In this document: piece by piece, positions 15,501 through 25,978 of the stretch
How positions within the stretch are numbered: position 1 is the first letter of the stretch
How the letters are laid out: each line of letters opens with the position of its first letter
Origin: Ensifer adhaerens
GTDB lineage: Bacteria > Pseudomonadota > Alphaproteobacteria > Rhizobiales > Rhizobiaceae
Direction of reading: 5' to 3'
Assembly (NCBI RefSeq): GCF_028993555.1
Contig: NZ_CP118610.1
Span: 4,091,001-4,155,000, forward strand
DNA: 64,000 nucleotides
Notes under the pieces: model-generated
What the model was told of the DNA's origin: nothing
The model's input: the letters and a program-made list of their open reading frames with translations, nothing else
Databases searched by the model: none
Position numbers and translations under genes: made by a program

Positions 15501-17927
15501 ATGAAATTCACGCTTTCCTGGCTCAAGGACCACCTTGATACCGACGCTTCGCTGGAAGAGATCTGCGCCCGCCTGACGATGATCGGGCTCGAGGTCGAGG
15601 ACGTCGACGACAAGGCCGCCTTCAAGCCCTTCGTCATCGCCAAGGTCGTCTCGGCCGAACAGCACCCGAACGCAGACAAGCTGCGCGTCCTGATGGTCGA
15701 TACCGGCAACGGTGCTCCGATCCAGGTTGTCTGCGGTGCGCCGAACGCCCGCGCGGGCCTCGTCGGCGCCTTTGCCGCTCCCGGCACCTATGTGCCCGGC
15801 ATCGACGTGACGCTTGCCATTGGCACCATCCGTGGCGTCGAAAGCCGCGGCATGATGTGCTCGGAAAAGGAACTGCAGATCTCCGAGGATCACAACGGCA
15901 TCATCGACCTTCCGGCCGATGCGCCTGTCGGTACGAGCTACGCCACTTATGCCGGCCTCGACGACCCGATGATCGAGATCAACCTGACACCGAACCGGCC
16001 GGACTGCACCAGCGTCTACGGCATTGCCCGCGATCTCGCCGCCTCCGGCCTCGGTACGCTGAAGGCACGGCATGCACCGTCCTTCGCGGTTGAAGGCGAT
16101 ACGCCGGTGAAGCTGACGCTCGACCTCGGCGAAGACAGGCACCTGTGCCCGGGCTTCTCGCTGCGCCTCGTGCGTGGCGTCAAGAACGGCCCGTCGCCGA
16201 AGTGGATGCAGCAGCGTCTGCTCGCGATCGGCCTGCGCCCGATCAACGCGCTTGTCGACATCACCAACTACATGACCTTCGACCAGGGTCGGCCGATGCA
16301 CGTCTTTGACGCCGCCAAGGTCAAGGGCAACCTTACGGTTCGCCGCGCCAGGGACGGAGAGACGGTGCTGGCGCTCGACCAGCGCGAATACAAGCTCGGC
16401 CCCAACAATGTCGTCATCGCTGACGAGAAGGCGATCGAGTCGATCGGCGGCGTCATGGGTGGCGAACACTCCGGTTGCGACGAAAACACCAGCGATGTGC
16501 TGATCGAATCGGCGCTCTGGGATCCGATGAACATCGCCAAGACCGGCCGCACGCTCGGCATCATCACCGATGCGCGCTACCGCTTCGAGCGTGGCGTCGA
16601 CCCGGAATACATGGTGCCCGGTCTTGAGCGCACGACCGAACTGGTGCTCGAACTCTGCGGCGGTACGGCGGCCAAGGCCGAGATTGTCGGCTACGCCGGC
16701 TACCAGCCGAAGATCGTCGACTTCCCGGTTTCCGAAGTGAAGCGGCTGACCGGCCTTGAGGTTTCGTCGGAAGAGAGCGTCGCGATCCTGAAGAAGCTCG
16801 GCTTCGGCGTTGAAGGCTCTGGCGAGCGCTTCAAGGTCTCGGTTCCCTCCTGGCGGCCGGATGTCGACGGCAAGGCTGACCTCGTCGAAGAGGTCATGCG
16901 CATCCACGGCGTCGACAATATCGTCGCAGCCCCGCTGCCAAGCCACGGCACCGTCAACGGCAAGATCCTGACGACGCTGCAGATCCGCACCCGCCTTGCC
17001 AAGCGCGCGCTTGCAAGCCGCGGCATGCTGGAAGCCGTCACCTGGTCGTTCATCTCCGAGGATCAGGCGAAGCTCTTCGGCGGCGGCGCACCCGCGCTGA
17101 AGCTCGCCAACCCGATCGCCTCGGACATGTCGGACATGCGCCCGTCGCTGCTGCCGGGTCTGCTGACGGCTGCCCAGCGCAACGCCGACAAGGGTTTCGG
17201 CGACGTCGCGATCTTCGAGGTCTCCGGCACCTATGAGGGCGATACGCCGGATGCCCAGCGCCGCGTTGCCGGCGGTATCCGCCGCGGCACGGCATCCCTC
17301 AACGGCGCCGGCCGCCTCTGGTCGAACGCCGCCAAGGGCGGCGGCAAGCCGGTCGACGTCTTCGACGCCAAGGCCGACGCCATTGCGGTGCTCGAAGCCT
17401 GCGGCGTGCCGATGGGCAACGTCCAGTTCGAGCCGGGCGGGCCCGCCTGGTATCACCCGGGCCGCTCCGGCACGATCAAGCTCGGCCCGAAGATCGTTCT
17501 CGGCACTTTCGGCGAGTTCCATCCGAAGACGCTTGAGGCGCTTGACGTCTCGGGCGCGCTCTGCGGCTTCGAGATCTATGTCGATGCCATGCCCGAGCCG
17601 AAGAAGAAGGCGACCCGCACCAAGCCGGCGCTCGATCTGTCGCCGTTCCAGGCGGTGAAGCGCGACTTCGCCTTCGTCGTCGACAGAGCGGTCGAGGCGG
17701 GCGCCATCCTGCGTGCGGCCTCCGGTGCCGACCGCAAGCTGGTGACTGGCGTCAGCGTCTTCGACGTCTTCGAGGGTGCTTCGCTCGGCGAAGGCAAGAA
17801 GTCGATCGCCATCGAAGTCACCATCCAGCCGGTCGAGCGCACGCTGACCGACGAGGACTTCGAGGCGCTCACCGCCAAGATCGTTGCCAATGTGACGAAA
17901 TCGACGGGCGGGGTGCTGCGCGCCTGA
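15501..17927 (+). CDS. pheT: Phenylalanyl-tRNA synthetase beta subunit
   Basis: Beta subunit (808 residues) carrying tRNA-binding and editing functions. Domains in order: an OB-fold EMAP-like region (about 39-150, with [12 protein letters not shown] and VVCGAPNAR), the B3/B4 editing region (about 200-400), the B5 DNA-binding-like fold (about 405-480), a catalytic-like core, and the C-terminal ferredoxin-fold anticodon-binding domain (about 710-808, starting [15 protein letters not shown]). Full length for the family. Ends the rpmI-rplT-pheS-pheT block and is followed by a terminator. Confidence 0.97.
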   Translation: MKFTLSWLKDHLDTDASLEEICARLTMIGLEVEDVDDKAAFKPFVIAKVVSAEQHPNADKLRVLMVDTGNGAPIQVVCGAPNARAGLVGAFAAPGTYVPGIDVTLAIGTIRGVESRGMMCSEKELQISEDHNGIIDLPADAPVGTSYATYAGLDDPMIEINLTPNRPDCTSVYGIARDLAASGLGTLKARHAPSFAVEGDTPVKLTLDLGEDRHLCPGFSLRLVRGVKNGPSPKWMQQRLLAIGLRPINALVDITNYMTFDQGRPMHVFDAAKVKGNLTVRRARDGETVLALDQREYKLGPNNVVIADEKAIESIGGVMGGEHSGCDENTSDVLIESALWDPMNIAKTGRTLGIITDARYRFERGVDPEYMVPGLERTTELVLELCGGTAAKAEIVGYAGYQPKIVDFPVSEVKRLTGLEVSSEESVAILKKLGFGVEGSGERFKVSVPSWRPDVDGKADLVEEVMRIHGVDNIVAAPLPSHGTVNGKILTTLQIRTRLAKRALASRGMLEAVTWSFISEDQAKLFGGGAPALKLANPIASDMSDMRPSLLPGLLTAAQRNADKGFGDVAIFEVSGTYEGDTPDAQRRVAGGIRRGTASLNGAGRLWSNAAKGGGKPVDVFDAKADAIAVLEACGVPMGNVQFEPGGPAWYHPGRSGTIKLGPKIVLGTFGEFHPKTLEALDVSGALCGFEIYVDAMPEPKKKATRTKPALDLSPFQAVKRDFAFVVDRAVEAGAILRAASGADRKLVTGVSVFDVFEGASLGEGKKSIAIEVTIQPVERTLTDEDFEALTAKIVANVTKSTGGVLRA

Positions 17928-17954
17928 TCTGCGCACAAGCGCCTGAGCAAACGA

Positions 17955-17985
17955 AAAAGGGCCGTTGCATCGCAGCGGCCCTTTC
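17955..17985. terminator. Terminator between pheT and the VOC gene
   Basis: Stem AAAGGGCCGTTGC / GCAGCGGCCCTTT with a three-base loop (one G-T pair), preceded by an A run and followed by CTTTCC, so it can serve both convergent units. Confidence 0.85.
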
Positions 17986-17998
17986 CATTTGCCGATGC

Positions 17999-18397
17999 TC
18001 AATCGGCGCGTTGCATCAGTTCGATACGGTTGCCGAAGGGATCGTTGACATAACATCTGCGGCAGCCTGCCAGCGGCTCGTCCTTGGCGGTGGCCACGCC
18101 GGCCGCTTCGAGCCGGAGCACTAGGCGGTCGAGATCGTCGACGAGAAAGGCCGGGTGGGCCTTGCGCGCCGGCCTGAAGTCTTGGTCGATGCCGAGATGC
18201 AGCCGGATGCTGCCTTGCTCGAACCAGCAGCCGCCGCGCCCAAGAAGATTGGCCGGCTTGCTGACCTCCGAAAGGCCGAGGAGACCGCCGTAGAAGCCGC
18301 GCGCTGCCGGTTCGGCACCCGCAGGCATGGCGAGCTGGATATGGTCGATGCCGATGAGCCTGCCCGTCGGCTCGGGATTCCCCAGCGGTCCGGTCAT
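17999..18397 (-). CDS. VOC-family (glyoxalase/bleomycin resistance-like) protein
   Basis: A 132-residue single-domain vicinal oxygen chelate protein. The first metal-ligand strand is IDHIQLAMP and the closing strand has DPFGNRIELMQ, whose glutamate is a usual ligand. Members act as dioxygenases, isomerases or resistance binders; nothing here fixes the substrate. Its ATG overlaps the stop of the upstream SnoaL-like gene (ATGA), so the two are translated together. Confidence 0.82.
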   Translation of the reverse strand: MTGPLGNPEPTGRLIGIDHIQLAMPAGAEPAARGFYGGLLGLSEVSKPANLLGRGGCWFEQGSIRLHLGIDQDFRPARKAHPAFLVDDLDRLVLRLEAAGVATAKDEPLAGCRRCYVNDPFGNRIELMQRAD

Positions 18398-18756
18398 GAC
18401 GCGTGCTGATGGAAGACCTTGTTGACGATCACCCAGCGCCCGTCGATCTTCACCAGGGAGAGGTGATCGGAGTAGCGCTCACCGGCAAAACTGTCGATCA
18501 CCTTCACCGTTGCGGCATCGCCGGTAATGTCGATCCGCTTCACATCCATCTCGGGCTGGGTTCCCGGGGGTGCGGCGCCCGTTTCCACGACCGTCTTGAT
18601 GAAGCCTTCGCGCGTCGTCCATTCGAGCGCGCCCTTGTAGTTGCCGATAATCGCCGCATCGGGATGAAACGCCTTGCGCAGCGCACCCTCGTTGGCAAAG
18701 GCCATGCCGTCCACATAGAGGTGCACCACCGCGCTGATCGCCTGCTCGTCGGACAT
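18394..18756 (-). CDS. NTF2/SnoaL-like (putative lumazine-binding) protein
   Basis: A 120-residue protein of the NTF2-like fold, of the type often annotated as putative lumazine-binding or DUF4440-like. It begins MSDEQAISAVVHLYVDGMAF and ends with the typical DGRWVIVNKVFH strand. The start at 18756 has an excellent GGAGGAG ribosome site. It forms a two-gene unit with the VOC protein. Possible roles are small-molecule binding or isomerisation; I cannot be more specific. Confidence 0.78.
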   Translation of the reverse strand: MSDEQAISAVVHLYVDGMAFANEGALRKAFHPDAAIIGNYKGALEWTTREGFIKTVVETGAAPPGTQPEMDVKRIDITGDAATVKVIDSFAGERYSDHLSLVKIDGRWVIVNKVFHQHAS

Positions 18757-18860
18757 TCCCACTCCTCCGGATTTGTTGCCGTTGGTTGAGAGGTAGTGCG
18801 TCCGGCTTGAATTTCGATGGGAAATCTCCCCGCCCTTCAAGGAAGGCGGGGAGAAATCCG

Positions 18861-19856
<996 letters not shown>

Positions 19857-20086
19857 GTCGTTTCCTTGTCTAGCTGCCACGCGCCGGAACGAACGCGCTG
19901 GGAGCGCACGTCTGTCGTCCGAGGCATGAATTGGTGGCTGGGCACCACCGCTGCGCCCTTGCACGGCGTAGCGACGGGTTCCTCTGTGCCATCGCTGACG
20001 AGCTCCTCGCTTCGTTCACGCGTTGGCGACGAATTGAAGAATAGAGCCGTAACGGGCGGCTGAAAATCACTGTCAATTCTCACGGG

Positions 20087-20114
20087 CTGTTCTATTATTT
20101 CGATCAATGAACAG
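20087..20114. promoter_or_regulatory. Inverted repeat overlapping the LysR gene start
   Basis: CTGTTC (20087-20092) and GAACAG (20109-20114), separated by 16 bases; the second arm contains the G of the ATG. A site here could mediate autorepression, but no T-N11-A core is obvious. Confidence 0.35.
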
Positions 20115-20997
20115 AACACAGCTCTCCCAACTCGCGGTGCTGGCCGCCGTTGCCGCCCATGGCAGTTTTCGTGGGGCCGCCCGAGAACTCGGTGTGGCGC
20201 CGTCGGCCGTCAGCCACGCCGTCGGCAGTCTGGAGGCGAGCCTCGGCATTCGCCTGCTGGCGCGCACCACACGCAGCGTCGCGCCGACGGAGGAGGGGCG
20301 TCGGCTGCTCGAAAGGCTGGCGCCAGCGCTGGAAGAGATCGCCCATGCGCTGGAAGCGGCCGCCGACGCGCGCGAGCGTCCCGCGGGCAATCTGCGCATC
20401 ACTGCGCCGCGGTTTGCTGCAGATCTGATCCTCGCACCAAGGCTTGGGCGCTTCCTGAACCTCTACCCGGAGATCGTCCTGGAGATCGCCAACGAGGATG
20501 GCTTCACCGATATCGTCGAGGAAGGTTACGACGCCGGCATCAGGCTCGGCGAAAGCCTGGAGGCCGATATGATTGCCGTGAAGGTCGGGCCTGAACTGGA
20601 AAGCGCCGTCGTCGCATCGCCCGATTACTTCGAGCGCCATGGCCGGCCGCAGCACCCGCGCGACCTGGCGGAGCATCGCTGCATCCGGCGGCGTTTCTCC
20701 AATGGCGCGCTTTATCGTTGGGAGTTCGAGAGGGACGGCGAGGAACTGACGGTATCGGTCGAGGGCCCGCTGATCCTCGGCGAAGACCGGCCCATCATCA
20801 AGGCGGCAATCGGCGGCGCGGGCCTCGCCTATCTGTTCCTCTCGCGTGTCGAAACCTCACTTGCCGAAGGGCGGCTGGAGCGCGTCATGGAGGACTGGTG
20901 CGCGCCCTATGCCGGTCCCTATCTCTACTATCCGAGCCGCCGGCAGATGCGGCCGGCCCTGCGCGCCTTCATCGATTTCTTCCGTCACAGCGGCTAG
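20107..20997 (+). CDS. LysR-family transcriptional regulator
   Basis: A 296-residue LysR-type regulator. The N-terminal winged helix-turn-helix is FRGAARELGVAPSAVSHAVG within residues 1-60, followed by a linker helix and a periplasmic-binding-protein-like effector domain (about 90-296). The sequence type, with R-P-A-G-N-L-R-I after the linker, is the common subgroup that controls divergently encoded reductases. The 250-base spacer to the aldo/keto reductase is AT-richer near the start. An inverted repeat CTGTTC / GAACAG overlaps the start codon, which would suit autorepression. Confidence 0.92.
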   Translation: MNRTQLSQLAVLAAVAAHGSFRGAARELGVAPSAVSHAVGSLEASLGIRLLARTTRSVAPTEEGRRLLERLAPALEEIAHALEAAADARERPAGNLRITAPRFAADLILAPRLGRFLNLYPEIVLEIANEDGFTDIVEEGYDAGIRLGESLEADMIAVKVGPELESAVVASPDYFERHGRPQHPRDLAEHRCIRRRFSNGALYRWEFERDGEELTVSVEGPLILGEDRPIIKAAIGGAGLAYLFLSRVETSLAEGRLERVMEDWCAPYAGPYLYYPSRRQMRPALRAFIDFFRHSG

Positions 20998-21089
20998 CAG
21001 CCGGCGCGGAATCGAGTGGCGCGGTCCGGCCGGGTCTGGAATGCACGTGGTTTGATACACTCCGTAGGTTGAGATGAGAAAGGAAAGCG

Positions 21090-21725
21090 ATGAAGAAGCC
21101 CGGATCGATGAAGGGTCTTGAAGATCTCGGCCGGGTTCGGCTCTCCCGAAACTTCTTCTTTCGCGATTTCCTGCACTCGGAGATCGCCGATTTCTACCGC
21201 ATTCCGAACATCCCCGATGATCCAGATCTGGCGATCGAGGCAGGGCGACGTCTCTGCGAAGAGTTATTGGAGCCGCTGGAGGCGACCTTCGGACGTCTCG
21301 TCATTCGCTCCGGTTATCGCAACCGCGCCGTCAACGGCTTCGGCAACGCCAATGGGCTCAATTGTTCGACCAATGCCGCTTCCGCCGCCGATCATATCTG
21401 GGACATGCGCGACGCCGACGGATGCATCGGCGCCACCGCCTGCATCGTCATCCCCTGGGTCTGGGATCGTCGCGGTGATATCGGCGGCTGGCAGTCGATC
21501 GCCTGGTGGATCCACGACCATCTGCCCTATGCGTCGCTCTGCTTCTTCCCGAAGTTGTGGGCCTTCAACATCCAGTGGCACGAGCGGCCAGCGCGCCGGA
21601 TCTCGAGTTTCATCCAGCCGCGCGGCGTGCTGACCAAGGCCGGCATGGCCAACCAGGCCGGCAGCCATGCGGAGGCCTATGCGGGATTTCCGGATTTGAG
21701 AAACGTGCCGAAATTGACCTTGTAG
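21090..21725 (+). CDS. Putative peptidase M15-like protein
   Basis: A 211-residue protein that resembles zinc D,D-peptidases of the M15 type in layout: FFFRDFLHSEIAD near the N-terminus, the helix-sheet motif LVIRSGYRNRAVN, the metal-site region SAADHIWDMRD, and a late FNIQWHE. The family cleaves peptidoglycan stem peptides, but there is no signal peptide and the metal ligands are not in the strict HxxxxxxD spacing, so the activity is uncertain. GAAAGGAAAG precedes the ATG. Its last 49 bases overlap the convergent acetyltransferase gene. Confidence 0.6.
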   Translation: MKKPGSMKGLEDLGRVRLSRNFFFRDFLHSEIADFYRIPNIPDDPDLAIEAGRRLCEELLEPLEATFGRLVIRSGYRNRAVNGFGNANGLNCSTNAASAADHIWDMRDADGCIGATACIVIPWVWDRRGDIGGWQSIAWWIHDHLPYASLCFFPKLWAFNIQWHERPARRISSFIQPRGVLTKAGMANQAGSHAEAYAGFPDLRNVPKLTL

Positions 21726-22150
21726 CGCACGTGCTCGTCGGTCCCGGAGTAGCGATCGTAGAGCCGCCGCGCCGTGGCATTGTCAGCTTCCGTGTACCAG
21801 TAGAGCCGGTCCCAGCCCATGTCCTGACAATGCGCGATGAGATGGTCGATCATCGCCCGCGCCACGCCCCGGCCGCGCGCCGTGGGATCGACATAGAGAT
21901 CCTCGATGTAGCAGACCGGCTGGCGGAAGAAGGTGGCGAGCTGTTCCTGGCAGATGGCGAAACCGACCGTCTTTCCGTCGAGGATCGCCAGCCACGCGAA
22001 GAGCGGTGCTGACGGGTCGATAAGGTGGCTCCAGGTGAGGTCGATGATGTCTTCGGCGAGATCGGTGCCGGAAAAGGCGACATAACCGGCCCAGAGGCGG
22101 CGCCAGTCCGCCTCGTCGCCATCAGCCGCAGCGCGTATCGTCAGTGCCAT
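21677..22150 (-). CDS. GNAT-family N-acetyltransferase
   Basis: A 157-residue acetyl-CoA-dependent acetyltransferase. The acetyl-CoA pyrophosphate-binding signature is DPTARGRGVARAMIDH, with YIEDLYV strand 4 before it and ATARRLYDRY near the end, as in diamine/aminoglycoside-type GNAT proteins. The 3' end overlaps the M15-like gene by 49 bases tail to tail. Acceptor substrate unknown. Confidence 0.88.
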   Translation of the reverse strand: MALTIRAAADGDEADWRRLWAGYVAFSGTDLAEDIIDLTWSHLIDPSAPLFAWLAILDGKTVGFAICQEQLATFFRQPVCYIEDLYVDPTARGRGVARAMIDHLIAHCQDMGWDRLYWYTEADNATARRLYDRYSGTDEHVRYKVNFGTFLKSGNPA

Positions 22151-22169
22151 CGGGTTGGGTTTGCTCCCA

Positions 22170-23120
22170 TCATTCGCTCACGTCGTTGAGCTTTCGGATC
22201 GCTTCATCCGACAGCTTGAGTTCTGCGGACCGAATGAGGCTCTGCAATTGCGCGAGGCTGGTGGCGCTGGCGATCGGCGCTGTGACGCCCTTGCGCGTCC
22301 GGATCCAGGCAAGCGCGATTTCCGCCTGGGTCGCCCCGGTATCGGCCGCAATGTCGTCGAGCACGCCGAGGATGCGCATGCCGCGACCGTCGAGATATTT
22401 TTCGACGCCGCTGCCGCGCGCCGAACCTTCGAGGTCCTTGTGCGTGCGGTACTTTCCAGAGAGGAACCCGCGCGCCAGGCCGAAATAGCTGATGACGCCG
22501 ATCTCTTCGGCAATGCAGAGCTCGCGAAGCGGCCCTTCGAACGCATCGCGGTCGTAGAGATTGTATTCCGGCTGCAGCACCTGATAGCGCGGCAGGCCCT
22601 GGTTTGCCGATACGTCGAGCGCCTCGCGCAGTTGCAGCGAGTTCAGGTTGGAGGCGCCGATGGCGCGGACCTTGCCCTCGGTCAGCAACTGGTCATAGGC
22701 GCCAAGCGTCTCTTCGTAGGGCGTCTCCGGGTCTGGCCAATGGGAGAGATAGAGATCGATGTGGTCGGTCTGCAGCCGTTTGAGCGAATCTTCGACTGCC
22801 TGCAGGATCCAGCGGCGCGAAAGCCCCTTGCGGTCGGGGCCGAGTTCGGAGCCGACCTTGGTGACGATAACGGCCTTGTCACGCGACCGGCCCGACTGTT
22901 TCAGCCATTTGCCGATGATCGTTTCGGATTCGCCGCCCTGATTGCCCGGCGCCCAGGAAGAGTAGACGTCTGCAGTATCGATGGCGTTGAACCCGGCGTC
23001 GAAAAAGGCGTCGAGCAGGGCAAAGGAGGTCTTTTCGTCGGCGGTCCAGCCGAAGACATTGCCGCCGAACACAAGGGGCGCAATTGTCAGGTCGGTGCGG
23101 CCAAGTCTCAGTTTTTCCAT
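22170..23120 (-). CDS. Aldo/keto reductase
   Basis: A second AKR-superfamily enzyme (316 residues), distinct from the one at 18.9 kb. Catalytic Asp/Tyr lie in IDTADVYS, Lys in IVTKVGS and His in LYLSHWPDP. The C-terminal cofactor loop is PIASATSLAQLQ. It lies 19 bases upstream of the acetyltransferase on the same strand, so the two may be one transcript. It is divergent from a Gfo/Idh/MocA dehydrogenase gene 200 bases away. Confidence 0.9.
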   Translation of the reverse strand: MEKLRLGRTDLTIAPLVFGGNVFGWTADEKTSFALLDAFFDAGFNAIDTADVYSSWAPGNQGGESETIIGKWLKQSGRSRDKAVIVTKVGSELGPDRKGLSRRWILQAVEDSLKRLQTDHIDLYLSHWPDPETPYEETLGAYDQLLTEGKVRAIGASNLNSLQLREALDVSANQGLPRYQVLQPEYNLYDRDAFEGPLRELCIAEEIGVISYFGLARGFLSGKYRTHKDLEGSARGSGVEKYLDGRGMRILGVLDDIAADTGATQAEIALAWIRTRKGVTAPIASATSLAQLQSLIRSAELKLSDEAIRKLNDVSE

Positions 23121-23271
23121 GGTTTCGCTCCATTGGACTGGATGAAAGCATATCGCGATCGGGAGGATTGCGAAGGGAAAGATAGGGCAGAAAAGCTGAC
23201 ATTGTCACCCGCCCGCCGGCATTTTTCTGCGAAACGCATATCCTTGGCCGAATGAAAGCAACTGCTTGATA

Positions 23272-23281
23272 GGTACGTACC
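23272..23281. promoter_or_regulatory. Palindrome upstream of the Gfo/Idh/MocA gene
   Basis: GGTACGTACC, flanked as TTGATA-palindrome-TCGA, ends 39 bases before the ATG. It resembles a TetR-type operator half-and-half, but no TetR gene is close by. Confidence 0.3.
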
Positions 23282-23320
23282 TCGACGCTAGTCTCGGCCA
23301 CCACATCAGGGAGCTTCACC

Positions 23321-24307
23321 ATGTTACGTTTCGGAATTCTGTCCACGGCCCGGATCGGCCGCGACCTCGTCGTGCCCGCCATTCAGGACGCGGAAAACTG
23401 CGTTGTCTCGGCTGTTGCCAGCCGCGACTTCGCAAAAGCCCGGGCGATGGCCGATCGCTTCTCCGCACCGCATGCCTTCGGCTCCTACGAGGAGATGCTG
23501 GCGTCCGACGTGATCGATGCGGTCTACATTCCGCTCCCGACGGCGCAGCACGTCGAATGGTCGATCAAGGCGGCCGACGCCGGCAAACATGTGCTGTGCG
23601 AAAAGCCGATCGCGCTTCGCGCTTCCGAGATCGACACGCTGATCGCGGCACGTGACCGCAACGGCGTCCTGATCGCCGAAGCCTTCATGGTCACCTACAG
23701 CCCTGTCTGGCGCAAGGTGCGCTCGCTGATCTCCGAAGGCGCGATCGGCCGGCTGCGACACGTCCAGGGCGCCTTCACCTATTTCAACCGTGACCCCAAC
23801 AATATGCGCAACATTCCGGCGCTCGGCGGCGGCGGCCTGCCGGATATCGGCGTGTATCCGACGATCACCACGCGGTTCGTCACGGCCAAGGAACCGGTGC
23901 GGGTGCAGGCGAGCACCGACCGCGATCCGGAGTTCGGCACCGATATCTATTCGAGCGTGCGTGCCGATTTCGGCGATTTCGAGCTGAGCTTCTATATCTC
24001 CACCCAGCTCGCCGCCCGCCAGGTCATGGTCTTTCATGGCGACAAAGGCTTCATCGAAGTGAAGTCGCCCTTCAATGCCGACCGTTACGGCCGCGAGGAA
24101 GTGGAACTGACGAACCAGAACCACGCCCAGTCCCAGCTTTTCCGTTTCCAGGATGCCCGCCAGTACAAGCTCCAGGCTGAAGCCTTCTCGCGTGCCGCCA
24201 AGGGCGAGGATGAGGAAGTCGTGACGCTCGAGAATTCGCGTCTCAATCAGAAATTCATCGATGCGATCTATCGCGCCAGCGCCAAGGACGGCTGGGAGAC
24301 GATTTGA
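23321..24307 (+). CDS. Gfo/Idh/MocA-family oxidoreductase
   Basis: A 328-residue NAD(P)-dependent dehydrogenase for sugars, inositols or related polyols. The N-terminal Rossmann fold begins [18 protein letters not shown]; the family signature CEKPIAL (about 95-101) has the catalytic lysine, and the C-terminal substrate domain has [13 protein letters not shown] plain monocistronic gene that precedes a convergent membrane-protein gene. The substrate cannot be read from the sequence. Confidence 0.9.
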   Translation: MLRFGILSTARIGRDLVVPAIQDAENCVVSAVASRDFAKARAMADRFSAPHAFGSYEEMLASDVIDAVYIPLPTAQHVEWSIKAADAGKHVLCEKPIALRASEIDTLIAARDRNGVLIAEAFMVTYSPVWRKVRSLISEGAIGRLRHVQGAFTYFNRDPNNMRNIPALGGGGLPDIGVYPTITTRFVTAKEPVRVQASTDRDPEFGTDIYSSVRADFGDFELSFYISTQLAARQVMVFHGDKGFIEVKSPFNADRYGREEVELTNQNHAQSQLFRFQDARQYKLQAEAFSRAAKGEDEEVVTLENSRLNQKFIDAIYRASAKDGWETI

Positions 24308-24382
24308 GCCGATCGAAGTATACGAGAAGGCTCGCCGGCGTGGCCGCCGGCGGACCTCTTTCCCGATTTCTCGAGACCATCG

Positions 24383-24799
24383 TCAGGCGATCGCGGTGTG
24401 CTCCTGCGCCAGACCCCGCAGCTTGAAGAACAGGAAGTCGGCGACACCGATCATGCCAATGACGACGATGGCGATACCGGCGGCGGACAGGGAGGCATAG
24501 GCCGCCATCAGGAGCGCCAGGCTGGCCACCTGCCAGAGCATGTCGCCGGCGATGCTGATGCGCGCCGAGGCCGTCACCGGGCCGCCATTGCGCGCCGCCG
24601 AGAGGTGGAACAGACCCCAGATCAACAGACCGGCGCCCAGCGCCTTCAACATGACAGGCGTGATGAAGGGTGTTGCGGTGGTGTTGACCAGTGCGGCCAG
24701 CGGCACTGCTGCGAGGATCAGCACGGCGCCGCAGACGAGCGAGAAGGCTCCGTCGGCGAGGAAGGTCTTGTTGAGCAGGCTGCGGTTCGAGAGGGTCAT
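24383..24799 (-). CDS. Four-helix integral membrane protein of unknown function
   Basis: A 138-residue protein with four hydrophobic segments (for example LVCGAVLILAAVPLAALV and IAIVVIGMIGVADFLFF). No catalytic motif is evident. I chose the ATG at 24799 because GGAG lies six bases before it; starts further upstream (to 24853) would run into a 16-base perfect palindrome that looks like an operator. It is divergent from an XRE-type regulator that probably controls it. Confidence 0.72.
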   Translation of the reverse strand: MTLSNRSLLNKTFLADGAFSLVCGAVLILAAVPLAALVNTTATPFITPVMLKALGAGLLIWGLFHLSAARNGGPVTASARISIAGDMLWQVASLALLMAAYASLSAAGIAIVVIGMIGVADFLFFKLRGLAQEHTAIA

Positions 24800-24837
24800 C
24801 TTCGGCTCCATCTGTTTGTCGATGGCCGGATGTTGCG

Positions 24838-24853
24838 TTGATGACGTCATCAA
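24838..24853. promoter_or_regulatory. Perfect palindrome in the XRE/membrane-protein promoter region
   Basis: TTGATGACGTCATCAA, 16 bases, identical on both strands, 39 bases upstream of the chosen membrane-protein ATG. Likely regulator binding site. Confidence 0.55.
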
Positions 24854-24857
24854 GCCA

Positions 24858-24874
24858 ATTACCTCTGAGGTAAT
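24858..24874. promoter_or_regulatory. Second palindrome in the XRE/membrane-protein promoter region
   Basis: ATTACCTC-T-GAGGTAAT, 8-base perfect arms around one base, centred about 63 bases before the XRE start codon. Together with the neighbouring palindrome it makes a compact control region for both divergent genes. Confidence 0.6.
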
Positions 24875-24928
24875 GGATTTTACGCGGCACGCGCGCCACT
24901 CTGCCGGGCAAACGGAGAATCACGACAC

Positions 24929-25708
24929 ATGCAGTTTGGCGAACATCTGAAGGAATGGCGCGGGCATCGCCGTATGAGCCAGCTCGACCTGGCCGTCGCT
25001 GCGGGCATTTCGGCGCGCCACCTGTCATTTCTTGAAACCGGCCGCTCAAAACCGTCGGAAGGCATGATCCTGCGGCTGGCGTCGGTGCTGGATATTCCTG
25101 CCCGCGATCAGGGGACGCTGTTTTCGGCAGCCGGCTACCGGCCGCGGATGGCGACGCGGCCGGCCGCAGGGCTCGATGCCATGCCGCCGGCCGTCGCCAA
25201 TGCCATCAGGCTGATTCTCGCCCGCCACGATCCCTATCCCGGCCTGGTGCTCGACCACGAATACACGCTGCTCGTCGTCAATCCGGCGCTGGCAAGTCTG
25301 GCCGTCGCCGCCGACATTCCGTTCCAGCCGGGTGAAAATTTCCTGGATACCTTCCTCGGCAACGACAATGTTCGCAAGCTGGTCGTCAATTGGGAGCCGG
25401 CGGCCGCCGACCTTGTGCAGCGCGTGCGCACAGAGGCCTGGCTGCAAGGACCGCGCAGCCGCCTCGGCAAACGCCTCGAGAAGGCCGTATCCAACCCCGC
25501 CGTGGCGCGCGCGGTCGAGGATCATCCGGATACTGACCGGCTGCCGGTGCTGCCGATCGAACTCGACGTCGGTGGCATACGGCTGAATTTCATTACGACA
25601 CTTCAGACCTTTGGCTCGACCCAGGATGCCCTGGTGGAGGGCGTGCTGATCGAATCCTTTTTCCCCGCGGACGAGGAGACCAGGGCGTTTTTCGAGCGGA
25701 AGGGATGA
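24929..25708 (+). CDS. XRE-family regulator with MmyB-like ligand domain
   Basis: A 259-residue regulator. The N-terminal Cro/C1 helix-turn-helix is QLDLAVAAGISARHLSFLET (about 18-37). Residues about 95-259 match the MmyB-like PAS-related ligand-binding domain (PYPGLVLDHEYTLLVVNPA, then NFLDTFLGNDNVRKLVVNW). Such proteins bind fatty-acid-like ligands and usually regulate a neighbouring gene, here the divergent membrane protein. Two palindromes in the shared promoter are candidate sites. Confidence 0.9.
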   Translation: MQFGEHLKEWRGHRRMSQLDLAVAAGISARHLSFLETGRSKPSEGMILRLASVLDIPARDQGTLFSAAGYRPRMATRPAAGLDAMPPAVANAIRLILARHDPYPGLVLDHEYTLLVVNPALASLAVAADIPFQPGENFLDTFLGNDNVRKLVVNWEPAAADLVQRVRTEAWLQGPRSRLGKRLEKAVSNPAVARAVEDHPDTDRLPVLPIELDVGGIRLNFITTLQTFGSTQDALVEGVLIESFFPADEETRAFFERKG

Positions 25709-25751
25709 GTGCTTGAGCGTCTTTCGTGCGTTCGTCCGAACGCACGGCGCT

Positions 25752-25976
25752 CTAGTGGCTGTCGCGCTGCAGCCCGACAGCGATGGCGCCGCAAAGTATC
25801 AGCGCGGCGCCCATATTGAAGGCGCCGATCGCCGCCGCCGCTTCGACCCAGCTGCCGCTGGCACCTGCCAAGGCCAGTAACACCGCACCCACCAGCAGGC
25901 AGACACGCGGAGAGCGCAGACCGCATGTGATGATGCCGAGGAGGAAGGAAGCGGCAACGATCATGGTCCCGGGCAC
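25752..25976 (-). CDS. Small hydrophobic membrane protein
   Basis: A 74-residue (from GTG 25976) or 70-residue (from ATG 25964) protein that is almost entirely hydrophobic, with two or three predicted helices (MIVAASFLLGIITCGL, VCLLVGAVLLALAGA, AALILCGAIAVGL). It starts two bases after the stop of the EamA-like gene, so it belongs to the glycan-modification operon. Its size and place suggest a partner subunit of the EamA-like half-transporter, but no family motif is recognised. Confidence 0.6.
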   Translation of the reverse strand: MPGTMIVAASFLLGIITCGLRSPRVCLLVGAVLLALAGASGSWVEAAAAIGAFNMGAALILCGAIAVGLQRDSH

Positions 25977-25978
25977 CC

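Noticed and set aside
14111..15787. Long minus-strand frame opposite pheS
   Set aside because: Antisense shadow; crosses the rplT terminator and the pheS and pheT starts.
15480..18056. Very long open frame on the minus strand opposite pheT (over 850 codons)
   Set aside because: It mirrors the codon bias of pheT, is rich in Arg/Asp/Val typical of antisense frames in GC-rich DNA and has no family motif.
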